From an uncultured bacterium (lineage in GTDB: Bacteria; Bacillota_I; Bacilli_A; Acholeplasmatales; Anaeroplasmataceae), in assembly GCA_949291115.1 (NCBI GenBank), contig CASETY010000009.1, positions 1 through 59,802 on the forward strand: DNA of 59,802 bases. The letters are read 5' to 3'. Below the pieces are notes generated by a model. It was not told the origin of the DNA, searched no databases, and was given only the letters and a program-made list of their open reading frames with translations. Of the stretch, positions 54,408 to 59,802 are shown one piece after another; position 1 is the stretch's first letter, and each line of letters opens with the position of its first letter. The translations under genes were made by a program, and so were the position numbers.

Positions 54408-55382
54408 TCAGTTATTGTATTTTACATGGCCAAAGATATTTTTACTAAACTCATTTTGTTTAATACTGGCCTGTTCATAGTTTAAATTTTTAGCTTTTTC
54501 ATAACATTCATAAGCTTTATCTAAGTCTTTTTTAGTACCGATACCATTTTCATAGCATAAGCCTAGTTTATATAAGCCTTCACTACTATTTAATAAACTA
54601 GCCTTTTCATACATAAATTTAGCTAAATAAAGTTCATCTTTGTTTTGGCTTTTTACTCTAATATCACCTAAAAATAATATTGATTTAATATCATTATTAG
54701 TAAGACCAATATCTAAGATTTGATGAGCTTTTATTTTATCTTGTTTTATCCCTAAGCCATAATAGTATAACTTAGCTAATAGACAAATATCATCATATAA
54801 TTCGTTTTCAAAGGCTTCTTTTAAGTATTTAAAAGCTAAATTATAATCAACATCTACTCCATAACCATAATAATAAATCTTACCTAAAAAGTTTAAAGCT
54901 TTAATTCTACCATTTAAAGCACAGTCCAAAAATAAAGGAATTGCTTTTTTATCTTTATGGTCATAATAATATAATGCTAGTTTATAAGTGATTTTTAAAT
55001 CATTATATTTTTGGCCTTTTAAAAGTGTTTCATAATATTTTTCTTTATTATTAATTTCTTTATATATTTTAGCTTGTAATAAAATCGAATCAATGTTATC
55101 AATTTTATTTAAAATATCAAGAGCTTCATCATAGTCTTTATTTTTATAATAAAGCTTAGCTAAAGAAAAAGTAGCTTTAAGATCATTTTCTTGCATACCA
55201 TTTTTATACCAAAGAATAGCTTGTAAGGTATTAGCTTTTACACCAAGACCTTTTTCATATAAATAGCCCATGTAATAATAGGCTTCTTTTTCCCTATTTA
55301 AAGCTAGCTCACTAAAGGCTTTAAAGGCTTCTTTATAGTCTTCATTATTAAATAATGCTAAGGCTTCCTGAAAATCTTTCAT
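54408..55382 (-). CDS. Sel1-like repeat protein
   Basis: A 324-residue protein made of Sel1/TPR-like helical repeats of about 36 residues: AYYYMGYLYEKGLGVKANTLQAILWYKNG (about 35-63), ALNFLGKIYYYGYGVDVDYNLAFKYLKEA, DICLLAKLYYYGLGIKQDKIKAHQILDIG, GLYKLGLCYENGIGTKKDLDKAYECYEKA. There is no signal peptide, so it is cytoplasmic. Such proteins are adaptors in protein complexes; the partner is unknown. GGGAG precedes the ATG. Confidence 0.85.
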   Translation of the reverse strand: MKDFQEALALFNNEDYKEAFKAFSELALNREKEAYYYMGYLYEKGLGVKANTLQAILWYKNGMQENDLKATFSLAKLYYKNKDYDEALDILNKIDNIDSILLQAKIYKEINNKEKYYETLLKGQKYNDLKITYKLALYYYDHKDKKAIPLFLDCALNGRIKALNFLGKIYYYGYGVDVDYNLAFKYLKEAFENELYDDICLLAKLYYYGLGIKQDKIKAHQILDIGLTNNDIKSILFLGDIRVKSQNKDELYLAKFMYEKASLLNSSEGLYKLGLCYENGIGTKKDLDKAYECYEKAKNLNYEQASIKQNEFSKNIFGHVKYNN

Positions 55383-55491
55383 AGTATCATCTCCCTTAGC
55401 TAATTATAGCATTTTATCTATTATTCTTCAAATTATTTTATTTTTGCAAAAAATGGCTTATTTATAGGCTTTTTTAGAAAAATTAATTTTA

Positions 55492-55520
55492 TTTACTTTA
55501 AAATAAAAAAGGTGTATAAT
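55492..55520 (+). promoter_or_regulatory. Promoter of the M13 peptidase gene
   Basis: TTTACT (55492-55497), a 17-base spacer and TATAAT (55515-55520) preceded by TG. Confidence 0.68.
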
Positions 55521-55540
55521 TTATTTTGAGGTGAAAGTGT

Positions 55541-57427
55541 ATGAATAAAGAATATAATGAAAATGTTAGATTAGAAGACGATCTATATAACTATGTTAAT
55601 GGTAAGTGGATAAGTGAGGCACAAATCCCAGCTGACCAAAGCGCAACTGGTGGCTTTTATATCTTAAGAGATAAGGTTGAAGAAATTATGCTTAATGAAT
55701 ATGCTTCTTTAAGTAAAACTTTATCTAATGATGAATTATTAAATTATAGTATTAAACTATATAATAAAGTTTTAAATGAAGAAAACAGAAAAACAGGCTT
55801 ACCTTATTTAATGAAAAAATTAGCTTTTTTAGATGATATTAAATGTATCAATTGTTTTAACCGTTCTTTAAATACTTTATATAGTGAAAACTATCCATTA
55901 CCTTTTAATATTGGTGTTACTGAAGATATGATGGATGCGACTAAACACGCTTTAGCTTTAACTGGTCCATCTACTATCTTACCTGATACTACGATGTATA
56001 ATACTGAACAAGGTAATGCTTTACTTAATGTCTATAAAAATATGGCAACTAAAGTCTTAGCTAAATTAAATATTAATACTGATATTATTGATAAAGCTTT
56101 AGCTTTTGATGACAAAATTAGTAAGATTGTTAAATCTAGTTTAGAATGGGCAGATTATATTAAATGTTATAATCCTTATGAATTTAAAAAAGTATGTGAA
56201 TTGCTTGGTAAAGTTAATTTTAGTAATTTAATTTCGACTAGATTTAAAAAATTACCAGAAAAAGTTATTGTTTTTGATCCTAAATTCTTAGATAACTTTA
56301 ATGATTTATTCACTAATAATGTTGATTTATATGTTGCTTGGGCTAAATTAAATACTATTTTAAGTAATTCTCCTTATATTTCTGAAGAATTAAGAGACTT
56401 AGCTGGTATTTATAGTAGAGCTATTAATGGTGTACCAGTTATGTCTGATATTAATAAATATGCTTATCGTTTAGCTTCTAATTATTATGATGAAGTAGTT
56501 GGTATTTATTATGGTAAGAAATATTTTGGTGAAAAAGCTAAAAATGATGTAATTAGTATTGTTAAAAACTTAATTATTTCTTATAAGAATCGTTTAAGTA
56601 AAAATACTTGGTTATCAAAAGAAACAATTAAAAAAGCCATTTTAAAATTAGATACAATGGAAATTAAAATTGGTTATCCTGATAAAGTAAGTGAATTATA
56701 TTTTAAATTAAAATATAATGATGATATGAGTTTAATTGAAATAGTCAATCGTTTAAATGAAATTAGAAGTGAACACTCTGATTCTAAATTGTTTGAAAAA
56801 GTAGATCGTTCTTTATGGGTAATGAGTGGTAATACGGTTAATGCTTGTTACAACCCATCATTTAATGATATTACTTTCCCAGCTGCTATCTTACAAGCTC
56901 CTTTCTATTCTATTGACCAAACAATTGAAGAAAATTATGGTGGTATCGGTTCAGTTATTGGCCATGAGATTTCACATGCTTTTGATAATAATGGTGCTCA
57001 AATGGATGAACTAGGTAATATTAAAAATTGGTGGACTAAAGAAGACTACGAAAACTTCCAAGAAAAAACTAATCTAATGATTGAAGAATTTGATGGTCTA
57101 CCTTTAGAAGGTGAAAAAGTTGATGGTAAGTTAACAGTTTCTGAAAATATTGCCGATAATGGTGGCGTTGCTTCTTCTTTAGAAAGCTTAAAACGTGTTA
57201 AAGAAAATCCTGATTTAAAATTATTCTTCTTAAATTATGCACGTATTTGGTGTCAAAAAGCTAGACCAGAATACACTAAACTATTATTAAAAGTCGATGT
57301 ACACGGTCCTTGTTACTACCGCGCTAACATGCAAGTAAAAAACTTTAATGAATTCTATGAAGCCTTCAATATTAAAGAAACTGATAAAATGTATTTAGAA
57401 CCAAGTAAACGTTTAATAATTTGGTAA
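55541..57427 (+). CDS. pepO: M13-family zinc metallopeptidase (PepO/neprilysin-like)
   Basis: A 628-residue endopeptidase that cleaves oligopeptides. The start matches bacterial PepO (VRLEDDLYNYVNGKWI). The zinc site is HEISHAFD (HExxH, near 475-480) and the third zinc ligand is in ENIADNGGV near 533. The substrate-side NACYNPSFNDITFPAAIL and the C-terminal LLKVDVHGPCYYRANMQV, with a final Trp, are also family features. There is no signal peptide or membrane span, so it is an intracellular peptidase as in lactic acid bacteria. GAGGTGAAAG precedes the ATG. It is flanked by its own promoter and terminator. Confidence 0.94.
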   Translation: MNKEYNENVRLEDDLYNYVNGKWISEAQIPADQSATGGFYILRDKVEEIMLNEYASLSKTLSNDELLNYSIKLYNKVLNEENRKTGLPYLMKKLAFLDDIKCINCFNRSLNTLYSENYPLPFNIGVTEDMMDATKHALALTGPSTILPDTTMYNTEQGNALLNVYKNMATKVLAKLNINTDIIDKALAFDDKISKIVKSSLEWADYIKCYNPYEFKKVCELLGKVNFSNLISTRFKKLPEKVIVFDPKFLDNFNDLFTNNVDLYVAWAKLNTILSNSPYISEELRDLAGIYSRAINGVPVMSDINKYAYRLASNYYDEVVGIYYGKKYFGEKAKNDVISIVKNLIISYKNRLSKNTWLSKETIKKAILKLDTMEIKIGYPDKVSELYFKLKYNDDMSLIEIVNRLNEIRSEHSDSKLFEKVDRSLWVMSGNTVNACYNPSFNDITFPAAILQAPFYSIDQTIEENYGGIGSVIGHEISHAFDNNGAQMDELGNIKNWWTKEDYENFQEKTNLMIEEFDGLPLEGEKVDGKLTVSENIADNGGVASSLESLKRVKENPDLKLFFLNYARIWCQKARPEYTKLLLKVDVHGPCYYRANMQVKNFNEFYEAFNIKETDKMYLEPSKRLIIW

Positions 57428-57433
57428 ATAATA

Positions 57434-57479
57434 AAAAAGATTTTGGTTAGAACTATAAAGTTCACAAAATCTTTTTTTT
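57434..57479 (+). terminator. Terminator of the M13 peptidase gene
   Basis: AAAGATTTTG and CAAAATCTTT form the outer stem and GAAC/GTTC an inner one, followed by T. Confidence 0.88.
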
Positions 57480-57486
57480 ATGTTCT

Positions 57487-57791
57487 ATTAATAAGAAAAG
57501 TTGGAAAAATATGAATAAATCATTACTGATTACGGGTGCTAGACAAGTTGGTAAAACATACATTATTAGACAATTTTTAAAAGAAAATTTTATAATTATA
57601 TTGAATTTAATCTATATGAAAATGAAATGGCTAAAGTAACTTTAGAAACTTCTACTACAGCTGATAAACTAATATTAAGATTATCAGCTTTAAACAATAC
57701 ACCTTTAATCAAACATGAAACTGTAATATTTATAGATGAAATACAATATGCCAAGCGTAATTGTGCCATCAAAAACAACACACAGCAATAA
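57487..57791 (+). pseudogene. N-terminal remnant of an AAA ATPase (DUF4143 type), frameshifted
   Basis: Reads NKKSWKNMNKSLLITGARQV, then GKTYIIRQFLKENF with Walker A GARQVGKT. The frame is then lost at a run of four T; one more T would restore YNYIEFNLYENEMAKVTLET and further, up to Walker B VIFIDEIQ, after which similarity ends and a stop follows. So the gene has a one-base deletion and has lost most of its length. The N-terminal methionine region is also missing. ATPases of this kind are a frequent accessory class of unclear function. Confidence 0.65.
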
Positions 57792-57983
57792 AAATCAACA
57801 CTAATCGTTGAAGAATCAACACTAAAACAACAATTTATTATTTAATTTTTCAATTTAATTATAAAAACTATATTTATACTGTTACAAGTTATGTTAGACT
57901 TCCATAAGAGTTAAAATCAACTAACTATTACGCTTTTTTAATTAATTCAAATAATTTTTTCTGCTAATTATAATTTTTATAAT
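57792..57983. other. Intergenic stretch after the ATPase remnant
   Basis: AT-rich and without a gene. AATCAACACTAA occurs twice, 21 bases apart (57793 and 57814). Nothing else is recognised. Confidence 0.4.
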
Positions 57984-58853
57984 CTATTTTATATATCTTC
58001 CTTGTAATGCTTTAGTAATTTCTATAAAGAAATCTTTATCCCACAAATCTATTTTAGCTTTATCTTTTATAAAAGGTAAAACATCTTTTTTAGCTTCATT
58101 AAAATCTAGGCTTTCAAATTTTTGGTTAAGAAGAATTTTAAGATTATCAATGCTTAAATCATATTTTTCATCAATAAAATTTGAATTAATTAATTTGGCT
58201 TTTAAATAATTCAAATTAACTTTAATATTCATTGATAAAAAGAAAATGTAATCATAAAGGTCTCTGCCTTTAACCCGTTGTTGCCAATTCCTACATAAAC
58301 ATGCATGTATTTTACCAGCGAATAATGATTCTTTATCAAATAATTTTACTTGATACGGTGATGGCAATAATCGTAATTTTGTTTCATATGAAGCAAACGA
58401 AATAGGAGTTGTATCTATTTCAAACTTTATTTTAATTAAATCATTATGATTAATATTTTTTATTTCTTCATCATATACTGCAATCATAACTTCTTTAGTA
58501 TTAGCTTTCAAAAAAGCAGATTTAATACTAGATTGTTTTGTTTTATCTACTTCTGTAATCACAACACATAATCCTAAAGATTTTAATTCATTTTCGACAT
58601 AAGTAAAATATTTGTCAAGTCTAAATTTTTCATCTTCACTTATTAATGAAAAATCTAAATCTTCACTAAATCTATCCAAACCATAAAAAATTCTAAGGGC
58701 TGTTCCACCACAAAATGCCACATTTTTAAAAAAATCACCTCTAGACAAACCACATAATATAACTTCTTGAATAACTTCTTTTATAGCATTCCTTTTATCT
58801 TCTAAATTATGTATATCATATTTTGCTAACATTTGATTTAATACCGTTTTCAT
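57984..58853 (-). CDS. abiEii: AbiEii-type nucleotidyltransferase toxin
   Basis: A 289-residue protein of the AbiEii/AbiGii (DUF1814) family. The nucleotidyltransferase signature is FCGGTALRIFYGLDRFSEDLDFSL (split here: GGTALR and SEDLDF, near 49-70), with further conserved IKFEIDT, FAGKIHACLCRNW and GRDLYDYIFF. Family toxins modify tRNA or otherwise block growth; this system type also protects against phages. The start overlaps the antitoxin gene by 38 bases. Confidence 0.88.
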   Translation of the reverse strand: MKTVLNQMLAKYDIHNLEDKRNAIKEVIQEVILCGLSRGDFFKNVAFCGGTALRIFYGLDRFSEDLDFSLISEDEKFRLDKYFTYVENELKSLGLCVVITEVDKTKQSSIKSAFLKANTKEVMIAVYDEEIKNINHNDLIKIKFEIDTTPISFASYETKLRLLPSPYQVKLFDKESLFAGKIHACLCRNWQQRVKGRDLYDYIFFLSMNIKVNLNYLKAKLINSNFIDEKYDLSIDNLKILLNQKFESLDFNEAKKDVLPFIKDKAKIDLWDKDFFIEITKALQGRYIK

Positions 58854-59439
58854 TTTCTTTTCCTCTAATAATGTATTTTGCTAAAAAATTAAGGTTAGTA
58901 GAATTATATAAAAGAGACAATTCAATTAGTTCTTTTTTATTTAACTTGTTAAATTCAAATTCATCAATTCTTAAATTTTGAAATAATAACATTTTTAATT
59001 CATTCATATTTTTTACTGGCTTTGTTATATATAATTTGTCACATAAAGCTTTTTCTGGAGTTGCGATTTGATAAGAATAATCTCCATCATTTTTAATCTC
59101 TATCCCTAAACTAAACACTCTTTTAGGTACATCGCAATATATATATGTCCCAAAATGATTAGTGTATATTTTAGTTTTCCTCTTATTATAGGTAGCACAC
59201 GTATAATTATAAGCTGTTTCAGGAATTAGACCATAATAACTTAAAGCATAATCAAAAGAAATATAAGAAGGACCGTATATAAATTGAGCTAATTTAACAC
59301 CATCTACATAAGGATTAGTTTCATATACTCCTCTTACAATAGTGATTAAAGCACCTTTTTTTACCTCTCTATTTATTTTAGCTAAAACATTACTATAATT
59401 ATTATACTTTTCTTTTAATTGTTCTATAGTTACTATCAT
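58816..59439 (-). CDS. abiEi: AbiEi-type antitoxin, HTH repressor
   Basis: A 207-residue protein starting at ATG 59439 (MIVTIEQLKEKY), preceded by AGGAAGTGAT; the longer open frame begins in the promoter. An N-terminal winged helix (about 1-45, with AKINREVKKGALITIVRGVYETN) is followed by the AbiEi body (SYISFDYALSYYGLIPETAYNYTCAT, TPEKALCDKLY). In type IV AbiE systems the antitoxin represses the operon and opposes the toxin without direct contact. A long inverted repeat directly upstream of the -35 is the likely operator. Confidence 0.87.
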   Translation of the reverse strand: MIVTIEQLKEKYNNYSNVLAKINREVKKGALITIVRGVYETNPYVDGVKLAQFIYGPSYISFDYALSYYGLIPETAYNYTCATYNKRKTKIYTNHFGTYIYCDVPKRVFSLGIEIKNDGDYSYQIATPEKALCDKLYITKPVKNMNELKMLLFQNLRIDEFEFNKLNKKELIELSLLYNSTNLNFLAKYIIRGKENENGIKSNVSKI

Positions 59440-59461
59440 TTTTAAATCACTTCCTATATTA

Positions 59462-59490
59462 TTTATATACCATTTCAGTGCACTTTTCAA
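59462..59490 (-). promoter_or_regulatory. Promoter of the AbiE operon
   Basis: On the minus strand, TTGAAA (59485-59490), a 17-base spacer and TATAAA (59462-59467), then a ribosome site 15-20 bases on. Confidence 0.68.
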
Positions 59491-59494
59491 TATG

Positions 59495-59537
59495 TTTGCT
59501 CCAGATAATATTATTTTTTGATATTATTTGGAGCAAA
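59495..59537. promoter_or_regulatory. 17-bp inverted repeat, probable AbiEi operator
   Basis: TTTGCTCCAGATAATAT and ATATTATTTGGAGCAAA pair with one mismatch around nine bases. It abuts the -35 of the AbiE operon, where AbiEi-type antitoxins bind inverted repeats. Confidence 0.6.
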
Positions 59538-59539
59538 TA

Positions 59540-59802
59540 ACCTTTTTAAATATTATACAATTAAAAGACAAAAACATTCATCCATACATTTTTTATGTAA
59601 CAATAATATTAACAAGTAAGCACATAGACTACTACCATATTTGTTATTTAATATTATTTTTGTTCCTAATATAAATTAAAAATGGTTGAATCTTTAAGCA
59701 TAGTAAATAGTACCCAAAGTCAAGGACACAAATAAAAAAGGTGTATTATTTAATTGAAGTATTCAATCCCCTAGGGGATTCGTGATTAAAATTTAATCAT
59801 AA
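59540..59802. other. Intergenic end of window with two palindromes
   Basis: No gene is visible. AATCCCCTAGGGGATT (59765-59780) is a perfect 16-bp palindrome, followed at once by TGATTAAAATTTAATCA (59783-59799). They may be operators or a terminator belonging to a gene beyond the window edge. Confidence 0.4.

Noticed and set aside
1655-59745. Shared short words such as GAGTTTTGTGTC (1655 and 31945) and GACACAAA...AAAGGTGTA (near 31940 and 59727), considered as insertion-sequence ends
   Set aside because: The matches are about 12 bases, not flanked by matching inverted ends or target duplications, and no transposase is present. Chance matches of this length are expected in AT-rich DNA of this size.
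1-59802. CRISPR arrays, prophage or rRNA genes
   Set aside because: No regularly spaced identical repeats, no phage structural genes and no rRNA sequence were seen. The only long repeats are the small-RNA array and the giant-gene duplication.

Overview
The window comes from a low-GC, AT-rich bacterium of the Bacillota/Mycoplasmatota side of the tree. The evidence is Firmicutes-type gene order (ybeY-cdd-era-recO), FabK, CcpA, a T-box leader, an L19 leader RNA, DegV, CvfB and a DUF2089/DUF4097 pair. TGA is used as a stop codon (for example at the fabK/fabZ junction) and Trp is TGG, so the code is standard and not the Mycoplasma code. No LPXTG anchor is seen. The best guess is an uncultured gut-type Bacilli/Mollicutes-related lineage (RF39- or Erysipelotrichia-like); this is inference.

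Layout. 1-5.4 kb: a truncated UvrD-like gene, rlmD, a GH43 glycosidase and four tRNA genes. 5.4-9.3 kb: a DUF2238-like membrane protein, a 979-residue lipoprotein and a structured RNA of unknown class. 9.3-12.1 kb: fabZ, fabK, cvfB and an unknown gene. 12.1-15.8 kb: a small-RNA gene, then CPBP protease, recO, era, cdd, ybeY and a second deaminase. 15.8-19.4 kb: tyrS with its T-box, ccpA, rplS with its leader, and three tandem small RNAs. 19.4-24.8 kb: an aromatic (shikimate) operon aroB, aroA-chorismate mutase fusion, aroE, aroC, followed by a GltD-like flavoprotein. 24.8-31.6 kb: degV, a sugar kinase, a heterodimeric ABC exporter and DUF4097/DUF2089 genes. 32.0-52.2 kb: a giant 6307-residue surface protein and its overlapping membrane partner. 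52.6-59.8 kb: a Fic protein with its own HTH, nfo, a Sel1 protein, an M13 peptidase, a broken ATPase gene and an AbiE-type toxin-antitoxin pair.

The most interesting signals are these. (1) A family of four short RNAs. Three (18926-19368) are tandem, with a conserved box at a fixed distance upstream, a 5' hairpin at the predicted start and a terminator. Two of these three, plus a fourth at 12100, carry an unpaired UUUUUCAU segment (anti-start codon) followed by CUCCCU (anti-Shine-Dalgarno). The fourth has a CcpA-operator-like site over its promoter, and 11 of its bases are complementary to the leader of the ABC exporter. (2) The giant protein: a beta-helix, GLUG-like repeats, about 50 InlB B-type repeats, a C-terminal membrane span and one further repeat placed after that span. 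It is translationally coupled to a membrane protein carrying the same membrane-proximal module, an uncharacterised domain and a ribosomal-protein-uL15-like C-terminus. (3) An EPSP synthase-chorismate mutase fusion. (4) A Fic protein whose promoter is covered by palindromes. (5) A free-standing three-way-junction RNA near 9.15-9.28 kb.

The two surface-protein genes (lipoprotein and giant protein) both start with a sequence matching ten bases of the conserved seed of the tandem small RNAs. A regulatory link resembling the Listeria LhrC or pneumococcal csRNA systems is therefore plausible, but it is untested inference.
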